A DNA stretch of 64,000 nucleotides from Rahnella variigena (GTDB lineage Bacteria; Pseudomonadota; Gammaproteobacteria; Enterobacterales; Enterobacteriaceae). Both the position numbers and the translations under genes were made by a program. Positions 9,463 to 17,918 of this stretch are shown piece after piece (positions within the stretch are counted from its first letter, which is position 1; every line of letters begins with the position of its first letter). Below the pieces are notes generated by a model. The model did no database searches and had not been told where the DNA came from. It saw nothing but the letters and a program-made list of their open reading frames with translations. The stretch is from NCBI RefSeq assembly GCF_003610915.1, contig NZ_NSDJ01000001.1, positions 372,001-436,000 of the forward strand, in the 5' to 3' direction.

Positions 9463-10132
9463 GGGTGGCCTTAGCCAGCTCACTGCGCATGTGGTCGATA
9501 ACGCTTCGGTAATCCGGCTGATTAAAGATGGCTGAACCGGCCACGAACATATCCGCGCCCGCCGCAGCGATTTCACCGATATTTTCAGCTTTCACACCGC
9601 CGTCAACTTCCAGACGAATGTCATAACCGCTGGCATCAATGATTTTACGCACCTGACGCAGTTTATCGAGCGTGCCCGGAATAAACGACTGACCGCCAAA
9701 GCCCGGGTTCACCGACATCAGCAGGATCACATCGAGTTTATCCATCACGTATTCGAGATAACTCAGCGAAGTCGCAGGGTTAAACACCAGACCCGCTTTA
9801 CAGCCATGGCTTTTAATCAGTTGCAGCGAACGGTCAACGTGTTCTGAGGCTTCCGGATGGAAGGTGATGTAAGTCGCACCAGCCTCGGCAAAATCCGGGA
9901 TGATACGATCAACCGGTTTAACCATCAGGTGAACATCGATCGGCGCCGTAATGCCGTAGTTGCGCAGCGATTTCAGTACCGCCGGCCCCATCGTCAGATT
10001 AGGTACGTAGTGGTTATCCATGACATCAAAATGGACAACATCTCCGCCAGCTTCCAGTGCTTTGGCAGTGTCTTCACCCAGACGGGCAAAGTCAGCCGAC
10101 AGAATGGACGGTGCAATCAAAAACTGTTTCAT
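9455..10132 (-). CDS. rpe: Ribulose-phosphate 3-epimerase
   Basis: Interconverts ribulose-5-phosphate and xylulose-5-phosphate in the pentose phosphate pathway. The 225-aa TIM barrel starts [20 protein letters not shown] at ATG 10132, behind GGAG; an upstream in-frame TTG is less likely. Metal and substrate motifs are visible: [30 protein letters not shown] and the phosphate-binding DGGVKAENI and FVAGSAIF. It lies 49 bp after dam and overlaps gph. Confidence 0.97.
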   Translation of the reverse strand: MKQFLIAPSILSADFARLGEDTAKALEAGGDVVHFDVMDNHYVPNLTMGPAVLKSLRNYGITAPIDVHLMVKPVDRIIPDFAEAGATYITFHPEASEHVDRSLQLIKSHGCKAGLVFNPATSLSYLEYVMDKLDVILLMSVNPGFGGQSFIPGTLDKLRQVRKIIDASGYDIRLEVDGGVKAENIGEIAAAGADMFVAGSAIFNQPDYRSVIDHMRSELAKATHD

Positions 10133-10181
10133 CCGCTTCTCCAAACGATAGGGTTATCCGTCGATTACCGCTGAACGGCAA

Positions 10182-10994
10182 TCACCGGTAGAGCGCTAAA
10201 AGTTCATTCACCAGGCTGCGTTTTGCAACTTTACTGCTGATGGTACGCCGTGCTGAAACACGATGCAGAACCGCCTGTGCGTACCATTCCAGCGTTTGTG
10301 GTGTTTCGTGGTTGGATATCAGTACCGGCACATCATTCTCATGGGAAAGCTGATACGCCAGCCGCGCCAGATTACGCTGATCATCCATACTAAAACTGTT
10401 GGTGTGGTAAGCCGTAAAATTTGCAGTCGCAGAAAGCGGGGCATACGGAGGATCGCAATACACCACCGAGCCAACCTGTGCTTTCAGCAAAGTGTCCTGA
10501 TAATGCTCACACACAAAAACTGCATTTTTTGCTTTTTCAGCAAACCAGTAGAGTTCTTCTTCCGGGAAATACGGCTTTTTATAACGGCCGAAAGGCACAT
10601 TAAATGCCCCACTGAGATTGTAACGGCACAGGCCGTTGTAACAATGGCGGTTGAGATAGAGGAAAAGCACTGAACGACGATAAGGGTCGCTGCTGGCATT
10701 AAACTCAGCCCTCAGGACGTAAAAACGCTCTGACTCATTAAACTCTGGCGTGAAAAGCACACGGGCATCACGCACAAATTCATCAGTGCGTGTCTTCACA
10801 ATGTTGTAGAGGTTGATCAGGTCGTTGTTGATGTCCGCCAGAATATAAGCGTCATACTCGGTATTTAAAAATACCGAGCCCGCGCCAACAAAAGGCTCAA
10901 TCAGACAATCTCCCGCCGGAAGATGACGTTTGATGTCATCAATCAGCGGGTATTTGCCGCCAGCCCACTTCAAAAACGCGCGGTTCTTCTTCAT
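10182..10994 (-). CDS. dam: DNA adenine methyltransferase (GATC)
   Basis: Methylates adenine in GATC, setting strand discrimination for mismatch repair, replication timing and phase-variable gene control. The 270-aa protein has the N-terminal FLKWAGGKYPLI SAM-binding motif, motif I EPFVGAGSVF (33-42) and the catalytic DPPY (181-184), in the order typical of alpha-type N6-adenine methylases. Upstream damX is 80 bp away; both belong to the aroK operon. The host therefore has Dam methylation, relevant to GATC sites in the fimbrial upstream region at 31606, 31724 and 31755. Confidence 0.97.
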   Translation of the reverse strand: MKKNRAFLKWAGGKYPLIDDIKRHLPAGDCLIEPFVGAGSVFLNTEYDAYILADINNDLINLYNIVKTRTDEFVRDARVLFTPEFNESERFYVLRAEFNASSDPYRRSVLFLYLNRHCYNGLCRYNLSGAFNVPFGRYKKPYFPEEELYWFAEKAKNAVFVCEHYQDTLLKAQVGSVVYCDPPYAPLSATANFTAYHTNSFSMDDQRNLARLAYQLSHENDVPVLISNHETPQTLEWYAQAVLHRVSARRTISSKVAKRSLVNELLALYR

Positions 10995-11074
10995 GCCGTC
11001 AGTTAGCTACTTATACAATTCACAGCCGCGGATTGTATCCTGTTTTTAGACAGCAAATCGCGTTGAGATCAGTT

Positions 11075-12130
11075 TCATTTTTTCAGGTCTTGCTGTACCT
11101 GATGTACAGGTTTGACCCACGGTTTTTTCGCCTGAACTTCCGCAGGCAAGCTGGAAATGGCACGTTTGGCTTCTGCAGAAGAAGCATAGTTACCACTGAC
11201 CAGCACAAACCACGGCTTCCCGTCGCGGGCTGTCTGATATACCAGATAATTTTTCAGACCTTGCTGTTTAGCAAAGGCGTTCAGCGAGTTCGATTGAGAA
11301 GCACCGCTTAATTGCAGGGTAAAGTGCGTACCCGGCGCTGACTTGATGGCCGCTGAACTGCCTGCCGATGCGACAGAAGATGACGCTGACGGAGCCGCTG
11401 TTGCCGATGATTTGGAAGCCTGCGGTTTGGTTGCATGTGCAGTCTGGCTGGTCGCAGCAGGTTTGTGCTCTGCCGGTTTCGCCGTGTGTGAAGTCTGCGG
11501 ATTACGAACAACCGGAGCCGGGCGGATATGCGAGGCGGATGGTTGAGCACCGGCCGCTGCCTGAGTGCGGGCAGAACCGTTCACGGTCGCCGGGGCGGTT
11601 GGCAAAGAGGTCAGTGACTGTGCAGCAGGATTCATCCCCCCCTGCGCGGCATTATCCACCTGATTTTGCTGAGAAGATAACGCATCACTCATATCTCCAG
11701 GCAAATCGACACGCTCTTTCGCCTGACCATTATCCGGAACGGGCTGGGCTTCCGTAGGTGTGGAGGAAACCGGCGGTAAGCCGATACTCTTCGGTTGCTG
11801 GCCATCAGCAGGTTGCTGACCGTTAACGGCTTGCGCCGTATTGGCCTGAGCCTGGGCAGAAGGCTGAGCAGGCGCTGCTGCATCGTTACCGGCAAGACTA
11901 ATGTCTTTCGGTCCGTTGTTCTGCTGGGCTGGCTGATTGGATGTTGGCGACTTCATGGCGGAGCCGATGCCGACAATCAGCAATACCAGCACCACAATAC
12001 CGATGCCGATCATCACGTACTGGCGGGAAACAGCAACTTTGGGAATGGAAGGAGACGGTTTGCGGGCGCGCGGCGGGCGGCGATCGCTGGTGTCTGGTTT
12101 GAGATCGTCTTCCGGTGTTAAATCATCCAT
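11075..12130 (-). CDS. damX: Cell division SPOR-domain protein DamX
   Basis: Bitopic inner-membrane protein that localises to the septum by binding denuded peptidoglycan. The 351-aa protein has a short acidic and basic cytoplasmic N-terminus, one transmembrane helix (about 39-57), a long Gln/Pro/Ala/Ser-rich periplasmic linker (about 60-265) and a C-terminal SPOR domain (about 268-345, from THFTLQLSGA to WVKPVHQV). The linker is shorter than in E. coli DamX (428 aa); linker length varies among relatives. It sits in the conserved place between aroB and dam. Confidence 0.95.
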   Translation of the reverse strand: MDDLTPEDDLKPDTSDRRPPRARKPSPSIPKVAVSRQYVMIGIGIVVLVLLIVGIGSAMKSPTSNQPAQQNNGPKDISLAGNDAAAPAQPSAQAQANTAQAVNGQQPADGQQPKSIGLPPVSSTPTEAQPVPDNGQAKERVDLPGDMSDALSSQQNQVDNAAQGGMNPAAQSLTSLPTAPATVNGSARTQAAAGAQPSASHIRPAPVVRNPQTSHTAKPAEHKPAATSQTAHATKPQASKSSATAAPSASSSVASAGSSAAIKSAPGTHFTLQLSGASQSNSLNAFAKQQGLKNYLVYQTARDGKPWFVLVSGNYASSAEAKRAISSLPAEVQAKKPWVKPVHQVQQDLKK

Positions 12131-12258
12131 CTAAAACCTCCAACCCGGCTAAAAGCCTTAACTGGCTTTACGCGGAGCAACTATCCTGACTAAAAAAATA
12201 AAGCTTTGCTGGCATGGGTGAAATCGGTCGTTATCTGGCCAAAATTATGGCCGCAGTC

Positions 12259-13341
12259 TTAACGGCAATCTTCAATCGAAGCCAGCACCATTTCATGTGA
12301 TACGCCGGAGCGTACTTCAGACTGACCAATGGCTTTTGGTAAAACCAGACGCAACTCGCCAGCCAGCACTTTCTTATCACGCATCATGTGGGGCAGATAA
12401 GACGGGGCGTCCATCGTTTCGGGACCGGTTACCGGTAAACCCGCACGAGTCAGCAACGCTTTCACCCGGGCAATATCACCCAGACTGAATTGCCCAAGAC
12501 GATGAGCCGTATAACAGGCCATCACCATCCCGGCCGCCACAGCCTCGCCGTGCAACCAGTTGCCATAACCCATTTCTGCTTCAATAGCATGGCCGTAAGT
12601 ATGGCCCAGATTCAGCAAGGCGCGCAGTCCGTTTTCACGTTCATCGGCTGCCACAACCTCGGCTTTCAGCTCGCAGCAACGACGGATGCAGTAAGCCAGC
12701 GCGTTCATATCCAGCGCCAGCAGAGCGTCCATGTTGTCTTCAAGCCAGGTAAAGAAGTCGGCATCCAAAATAATGCCGTATTTGATGACTTCCGCGAGAC
12801 CCGATGACATTTCACGGGCAGGCAGAGTTCTCAGACAGTCGAGATCAACCACCACCGACGCAGGCTGATAAAACGCGCCGATCATGTTTTTTCCGAGGGG
12901 ATGGTTTACCGCTGTTTTACCGCCAACAGAGGAATCGACCTGAGAAAGCAGCGTGGTAGGCACCTGAACAAAGCGTACACCGCGTTGATAACTGGCTGCG
13001 GCGAAGCCGGTTAAATCACCGACAACGCCGCCGCCAAGGGCGACAAGCGTGGTATCACGTCCGTGCGGCTTTTCAAGCAGCGCGGAAAACACGTCATTTA
13101 GAACAGCCAGGGATTTGTATTGTTCACCATCAGGCAAAATCACCTGATCAACACGAACGCCTGCCTGCTCCAGCACTGAACGGATTGCGTCCAGATAGAG
13201 AGGGGCGAGGGTTTCATTGGTCACTATCATGACCTGATCGCCTGCCTTTACCGGCATAAAAGAAGCCGGATCGTGGAACAATCCGGCAGCAATCGTAATG
13301 GGGTAGCTACGCTCCCCTAACGTTACGGTAATCCTCTCCAT
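12259..13341 (-). CDS. aroB: 3-dehydroquinate synthase
   Basis: Second step of the shikimate pathway: converts DAHP to 3-dehydroquinate, using NAD+ and a divalent metal. The 360-aa protein shows the NAD-binding [14 protein letters not shown], the [21 protein letters not shown] substrate/metal segment and the metal-ligand helix [12 protein letters not shown]. The start is ATG 13341, 57 bp after aroK. The 128-bp gap to damX shows no strong terminator, consistent with read-through into damX-dam. Confidence 0.98.
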   Translation of the reverse strand: MERITVTLGERSYPITIAAGLFHDPASFMPVKAGDQVMIVTNETLAPLYLDAIRSVLEQAGVRVDQVILPDGEQYKSLAVLNDVFSALLEKPHGRDTTLVALGGGVVGDLTGFAAASYQRGVRFVQVPTTLLSQVDSSVGGKTAVNHPLGKNMIGAFYQPASVVVDLDCLRTLPAREMSSGLAEVIKYGIILDADFFTWLEDNMDALLALDMNALAYCIRRCCELKAEVVAADERENGLRALLNLGHTYGHAIEAEMGYGNWLHGEAVAAGMVMACYTAHRLGQFSLGDIARVKALLTRAGLPVTGPETMDAPSYLPHMMRDKKVLAGELRLVLPKAIGQSEVRSGVSHEMVLASIEDCR

Positions 13342-13398
13342 GTCGTGCTCTGTGACCTTCTTTAACTGACACCCTCAGGCAATGATGGAAACCAATAA

Positions 13399-13920
13399 TC
13401 AGTTACTTTCCAGCATGTTAATAATCTGGTTAGCAACGACTTTGGCACTTTGATCATCGGTACGAATAGTGACGTCGGCAATCTCTTCATACAAAGGATT
13501 GCGCTCTCTCGCCAGTGCTTCAAGCACTTCACGTGGCGGAGCACTCACTTGTAATAATGGACGTTTTTTGTCGCGTTGTGTACGCGCCAGTTGTTTTTCG
13601 ATGGTAGTTTCAAGATAGACGACAACGCCACGCGCTGACAAACGGTTACGGGTTTCACGTGATTTCACGGAACCGCCACCTGTTGCCAGAACAATGCCTT
13701 GTTTTTCGGTCAGTTCGTTGATCACTTTTTCTTCGCGGTCGCGGAATCCGTCTTCGCCTTCTAAATCAAATACCCAGCCCACATCAGCTCCGGTACGTCG
13801 CTCAATTTCGTGATCGGAGTCGAAAAACTCCATATTGAGTTGCTGAGCTAACTGTCGACCAATAGTGCTTTTGCCGGCACCCATAGGCCCAACCAGAAAG
13901 ATATTGCGTTTCTCTGCCAT
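13399..13920 (-). CDS. aroK: Shikimate kinase I
   Basis: Phosphorylates shikimate with ATP. At 173 aa from ATG 13920 it is the same length as E. coli AroK, with only scattered differences. Walker A is GPMGAGKST (11-19), the shikimate-binding region is DSDHEIE...GFRDREEKV, and the GGG motif is at 81-83. An in-frame extension upstream to 13974 is unlikely because the family starts at [10 protein letters not shown]. It is the first gene of the aroK-aroB-damX-dam-rpe-gph-trpS operon. A GC-rich inverted repeat (CCCGCC at 13963-13968, GGCGGG at 13981-13986) lies in its leader. Confidence 0.98.
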   Translation of the reverse strand: MAEKRNIFLVGPMGAGKSTIGRQLAQQLNMEFFDSDHEIERRTGADVGWVFDLEGEDGFRDREEKVINELTEKQGIVLATGGGSVKSRETRNRLSARGVVVYLETTIEKQLARTQRDKKRPLLQVSAPPREVLEALARERNPLYEEIADVTIRTDDQSAKVVANQIINMLESN

Positions 13921-14034
13921 GTTTTTCGGTATTACTAAGACAATTCGTTGATGATAACCCGCCCCGCCAATCAAATTAGCGGCGGGACCTAAACTGAAAC
14001 CTCATGAGCGATATAGTGCGAGATCAGAAAAAAA

Positions 14035-14223
14035 TTATCTCAACACTCTTGGTAGTTTGGCAACCGAATAAATCACTTTGCACGCCGCAGGAGGGAAACC
14101 GTACGTTTTTATCGGCGTGTCTGTCGTAATAAAAAGATCACGGTGCTCAATTCGGTAACCCTTGTAAGCTAAATCGACGGCAGCGTCAAACGCAGAAGCC
14201 TCTTGCGACACAAAAAGTTGCAT
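14035..14223 (-). CDS. Small hypothetical protein between hofQ and aroK
   Basis: A 62-aa ORF from ATG 14223 (a TTG at 14244 would add seven residues), starting MQLFVSQEASAFDAAVDLAY. It has no signal peptide or membrane helix and ends in a basic KLPRVLR. GAG lies very close to the ATG, so the ribosome site is weak. The amino-acid mix is protein-like, with balanced charge and aromatic residues, and it is collinear with hofQ and aroK, which favours a real small gene. I do not recognise the family. Confidence 0.45.
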   Translation of the reverse strand: MQLFVSQEASAFDAAVDLAYKGYRIEHRDLFITTDTPIKTYGFPPAACKVIYSVAKLPRVLR

Positions 14224-14268
14224 GTGCTCAACGTTATTGTGCAATTTACGTTAAGTCAGAATACCCGT

Positions 14269-15528
14269 TTATCGCGTGTGGATTAGGGTCGGAGTGATAA
14301 AAATCACCAACTCACGCCGCTGTTCACTTGTGTACTGGTGTTTAAACAAGGAACCGACCACCGGCATATCGCCCAGCACCGGCACTTTTGTGTCTGTTTT
14401 TTGATTTTTACGCTGAAATATCCCGCCAAGCACAATGGTTTCCCCATCCTTCACCGTCACCTGAGTTTTAATTTCCTGCTTGTCGATAGCCAGTGCCTCG
14501 CCTTCTGACTGTTTTATACTTCTTCCCGGCATGTTCTGGCTTATCTGTAAGGCCATCTGAATGCGCCCGTCGCGTAAGATCTTCGGCGTCACTTCCATCC
14601 CGAGCACAGCTTCTTTGAATTCAATGGATGTGCTGCCACTGGCGCCGCTCGAAACCTGATAAGGAATTTCGGTCCCCTGCTTGATACTGGCGGTTTGCAT
14701 ATGCGCCGTCATCAGGCGCGGACTGGCAATAATATCCACCTTATCTTCCTGCTCAAGGGCCGTCAGTTCCAGTTCCAGGATCCGCCCGCTGATGTGCGCC
14801 AGATTGAAGCCCGCCGTAAATATCGGATTCTCTACCGGCATTCCCATACTGAAATTGTTCATACGCACGGCTTTCGTGATCGGCTCGTCACCGTTAAACC
14901 CCCATTGCACGCCCAACTCCCGCAAGCTCTCACTGTTCATCGTTACGATATGTGCCGCCAGTTGTACCTGCTGTAGCGGGAAATCCATTTCTTTTATCCA
15001 CGGCGCCACAACGTCCAGCGCCTCCTGCGTATCACGTAATAAAAGCGTATTGGTACGGGTATCGGCCGAGGCATTGCCTTTCACCGAAAGCAACGACCCT
15101 TTTTGGGTATTCAGACTCTGCGCAGTATCTTTGGCATCCGCATACCGCAGCGGCACGGTCATGCTGATAATCGGGCTGTTGAGCGCCCGTTGCCCGGCGG
15201 CATCTTCCTGCTGCTGTCGCTGAATCAGCGGGTCAACCACCGGAAACACCAGTAAAACATTACCCTGCAACTCGCTGGTGAGATGGCTCATTTTCAGGAT
15301 GATGTCGAGCGCCTGCTGCCACGGCACCTCTTTGAGCTTCACGCTGATTTCGCCGTCCACACCCGGTGCAGTGACCAGGTTAAGTTGTCGCGAATCCGCC
15401 AGTGCCTGCAAGACCAGGCCGACAGGTGATGACGGAAACTCCAGAGAAATAAGCGCCGGGGCAGCTTTCACCGGACTTAGACACAGGCAAAGCAGAATAA
15501 AAGCCAGTTTATGATTGATGTATTTCAT
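14269..15528 (-). CDS. hofQ: Secretin-like DNA uptake porin HofQ
   Basis: Outer-membrane secretin homologous to PilQ/ComE, proposed to be the pore for DNA uptake as a nutrient in enterobacteria. The start is ATG 15528 (GGAAAGGA upstream), giving 419 aa; the earlier ATG at 15543 would overlap that ribosome site. It has a Sec signal (about 1-27, cut near PVKAA), a STN/secretin N-terminal domain (ISLEFPSSPVGLVLQALADSR), an N0/N1-type domain (VPLRYADAKDTAQSL) and the C-terminal secretin core with IVLGGIFQRK, VPVLGDMPVVGSLFKH and ELVIFITPTLI. It is the last gene of the hof cluster. Confidence 0.95.
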   Translation of the reverse strand: MKYINHKLAFILLCLCLSPVKAAPALISLEFPSSPVGLVLQALADSRQLNLVTAPGVDGEISVKLKEVPWQQALDIILKMSHLTSELQGNVLLVFPVVDPLIQRQQQEDAAGQRALNSPIISMTVPLRYADAKDTAQSLNTQKGSLLSVKGNASADTRTNTLLLRDTQEALDVVAPWIKEMDFPLQQVQLAAHIVTMNSESLRELGVQWGFNGDEPITKAVRMNNFSMGMPVENPIFTAGFNLAHISGRILELELTALEQEDKVDIIASPRLMTAHMQTASIKQGTEIPYQVSSGASGSTSIEFKEAVLGMEVTPKILRDGRIQMALQISQNMPGRSIKQSEGEALAIDKQEIKTQVTVKDGETIVLGGIFQRKNQKTDTKVPVLGDMPVVGSLFKHQYTSEQRRELVIFITPTLIHTR

Positions 15529-15558
15529 TATTTTCCTTTCCATGGAGAATCGTTTTTC

Positions 15559-16404
15559 TTACTTAAACGCAGAGTTCTTACCCAAGCGCAGAGTCTGGCG
15601 CAGCAAACCGCACCGTGGCTCGCTGAGACTGAGCTCTGCCTGCGAGGCGTTAAGAGTTTCAACCGTCCATGCGGGCGTTCCCACCTGATTACCGGCCTCG
15701 ACTTTTGTCCAGCGTCCATCCGGTGATAACAGCCAGCCCGATTGCCGGCCACCCACCTGTGAAATGCCGCTCAGGATCCAACCCGACATCGCAGAATCGT
15801 CGGGACATGTTGTGGAAGCCAGACGTGAAAAAGGGTCGCGCGCGGCCACAGCGCCGGGTGAGTTGAAAGCCAAACCGCCGGTACCGGTCGTTTGCGTCAG
15901 CAGAATCGATGCTTTTAAGCCGGAGGCAGTCATCCTGATATCCGGCTCACTGAACGCGGGATGTTCCGGACGTTGCAGCAAGGCATGAAGAAAATGTATC
16001 AGGCCGGAAAAAGTCAGCTGCAAATCCAGCGTCCCCTGCTCTTCTGCTTTCGGCTGCAGGGCTGGCGACCAGCGAAGCAACTCTGCTCCGGCGTCTTTCA
16101 GCGGCTGAGCAAATTGTTGCGCTAGCGGCAAACTCTCTTGCACAAGAGCGGCGTTATTTTGGATTTCCTGCTTCAGGGTGCTCAGCGGAGGTAAACGCAA
16201 CAAATCCCTCTGAGACTGAAAAACGGTGCGCTGTGCGACCGCAATATCCCGTGTCAGTGCATCCTGTTGCTGCCACAATCCGCGAAATGCGAAGACGTAA
16301 AGCAACAGCATCAGAACCAGCACGCCAGCGGTCAGAGTCAGGCCTCTCTGCCAGGCCCGTTTTTCCATCAGCGGCTCGAGGCGTTCTGAAAAAAGCCTCA
16401 TCAT
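15559..16404 (-). CDS. Fused HofO-HofP pilus-assembly/DNA-utilisation protein
   Basis: A single 281-aa ORF equal to E. coli HofO (146 aa) plus HofP (134 aa). The N-terminal half has a cytoplasmic basic start, one transmembrane helix (about 21-41), a coiled coil (about 45-100) and a PilO-like ferredoxin fold with the segment LDLQLTFSGLIHFLHALLQ. The C-terminal part from about residue 188 is PilP/HofP-like: RDPF (189-192), then GWILSGISQVGGRQSGWLLS and the phrase W-x-x-V-x-x-G-x-x-V. HofP's own signal segment is missing, so the P part is tethered by the O part. It overlaps hofN by 4 bp and precedes hofQ by 30 bp. Confidence 0.85.
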   Translation of the reverse strand: MMRLFSERLEPLMEKRAWQRGLTLTAGVLVLMLLLYVFAFRGLWQQQDALTRDIAVAQRTVFQSQRDLLRLPPLSTLKQEIQNNAALVQESLPLAQQFAQPLKDAGAELLRWSPALQPKAEEQGTLDLQLTFSGLIHFLHALLQRPEHPAFSEPDIRMTASGLKASILLTQTTGTGGLAFNSPGAVAARDPFSRLASTTCPDDSAMSGWILSGISQVGGRQSGWLLSPDGRWTKVEAGNQVGTPAWTVETLNASQAELSLSEPRCGLLRQTLRLGKNSAFK

Positions 16405-16964
16405 GGCGCTTTCCCTTGTTCAGGCGCGGGACTGGCGGAACGGAATTGTGTCTTTATCACGAAGCTCAGTATCCGGTCAGGTTGTTGCTGAACATCAGAA
16501 AGGCTGACGTTGCCAAACAACCCGCTGGCCGCCAGCACGTCCCGGAAAGACAAAATATCGTGATAAAAGTGGCCCTCTCCCTTCAGCGTCAGAGCTTGCT
16601 GATGCTCCGTCATTTCAGTCAGGCTCACGTCTTGCGGGATCTGCGCAGCCACTAATTCCAGTAACTGAAGATAATCCTGACTTCGCTTCAGTTGCTGAAG
16701 AGCAGCCAGACGCTGCGCATTCAGCGTTTTTACCCGTTCCGTTGCCGCGTTCACCTCCAGCAGCTGGCGCGATAACACCTGAACAGAGGTATTCAGCGCA
16801 GATAAATGCAGTTGCCGCAGTGCCCGCTCCTGAACGAGAAAGGCGGTCAGTGTCAGAAAAGTCATCGTGATAATCGCCGGAAAACTGATAAACATTTTCA
16901 GCCAGTAACGGCTCCGGCGCTGCAGGCGAAGTTTCCGCCAGGGCAATAAATTTACCTGCAGCAT
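16401..16964 (-). CDS. hofN: PilN-like protein HofN
   Basis: Inner-membrane component of the type IV pilus-like alignment complex. From ATG 16964 it is 187 aa and starts MLQVNLLPWRKLRLQRR, the typical PilN cytoplasmic motif (x-x-x-NLLPWR) that binds the PilM-like HofM. One transmembrane helix follows (about 25-45), then a long coiled coil and a ferredoxin-like domain. Its ATG shares one base with the hofM stop (TGATG). A longer reading frame upstream lies wholly inside hofM and is rejected. Confidence 0.9.
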   Translation of the reverse strand: MLQVNLLPWRKLRLQRRSRYWLKMFISFPAIITMTFLTLTAFLVQERALRQLHLSALNTSVQVLSRQLLEVNAATERVKTLNAQRLAALQQLKRSQDYLQLLELVAAQIPQDVSLTEMTEHQQALTLKGEGHFYHDILSFRDVLAASGLFGNVSLSDVQQQPDRILSFVIKTQFRSASPAPEQGKAP

Positions 16965-17797
16965 CAGTGATCGCCCTGCCGCAATGCCAGCCCAACTGCG
17001 GGTGCAAAATCCCCCGGATTGACGGGCAACGGCGCGGATAACTGCGCAATAGCACTGAGGGGCGACCAGCATTGCATTGCCGGAAGTGGAGACGCTCCGC
17101 TGAAAAAGCATTCGCTGTGGCACAACGCCGCCGCGCGGTATTGCTGGCGGATGCGTTCTGACAGCGGCAGATCTTCAGATGCGTCATCAGACAAACCAAA
17201 CTGAAATGGCAAACTGTGGGGCGAGGCCCAGAGGAATCCGTCATCAAGCCGATGAACCAGCAATGCGTCACCCGGAAGGCCGGCAGCAAAAGCCGCCACC
17301 TGAAGTGCGCAGGGGGTCAGTTCGATGGCATCCGGATAAAGCTGCGCCTGAGACAGACATTCCATCCATTGCTGAATTTCCTGTTGTCTGGCTGCGGTGA
17401 CCACCACCTGATTGTCGCCGTGCGGATCAGCGCGGTAATCCATCACCAGATGTTCCATGCCCAGCGGAAACTGTTTCGCTGCATGCGCAAAGATAAACGC
17501 ACTGCGGGCCGGATCGCGCAAACGGGGATCCGGCGCCGCCATGCGTTGTTGCATAATCCGTTGTGCCGGAAGGGTAATTCGCAGAGAAAATGTCGTCGGG
17601 AGGGTTTTTCGCCAGCACGATAAAATGGCGATCAGCGGCGCGGTCTCATGTAATATCCCCTCCCTCAATGTGAAGGAAGGCAGCGAATGCTGCCACCAGT
17701 GACGTAATTGCCAGCCATTCCGCCGCCGCTGAACGGCGATCGCACGGGCAAAACCGGCTTGAATATCCAGACCTACCTGCCATGCTTGTAGTCTCAT
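16964..17797 (-). CDS. hofM: PilM-like actin-fold protein HofM
   Basis: Cytoplasmic, actin-like PilM family member that would dock with HofN. The 277-aa protein begins MRLQAWQVGLDIQAGFARAIAV, a PilM-like phosphate-1 region (GLDI), and contains DYRADPHGDNQVVVTAARQQEIQQW and CALQVAAFA segments. It is the first gene of the hofM-N-OP-Q cluster and divergent from mrcA, with 121 bp between them. E. coli HofM is slightly shorter (259 aa). Confidence 0.92.
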   Translation of the reverse strand: MRLQAWQVGLDIQAGFARAIAVQRRRNGWQLRHWWQHSLPSFTLREGILHETAPLIAILSCWRKTLPTTFSLRITLPAQRIMQQRMAAPDPRLRDPARSAFIFAHAAKQFPLGMEHLVMDYRADPHGDNQVVVTAARQQEIQQWMECLSQAQLYPDAIELTPCALQVAAFAAGLPGDALLVHRLDDGFLWASPHSLPFQFGLSDDASEDLPLSERIRQQYRAAALCHSECFFSGASPLPAMQCWSPLSAIAQLSAPLPVNPGDFAPAVGLALRQGDH

Positions 17798-17918
17798 TTT
17801 CGCCCAATCTCCATATTGTCAGGTAAATAAAAGAACGTATCCATGTTGCTGGCTTGCCTTTATACTACCGCGCGGTTGTTTATAAACTGCCCAATTGACA
17901 CTTAATGGGAAATCTCAG

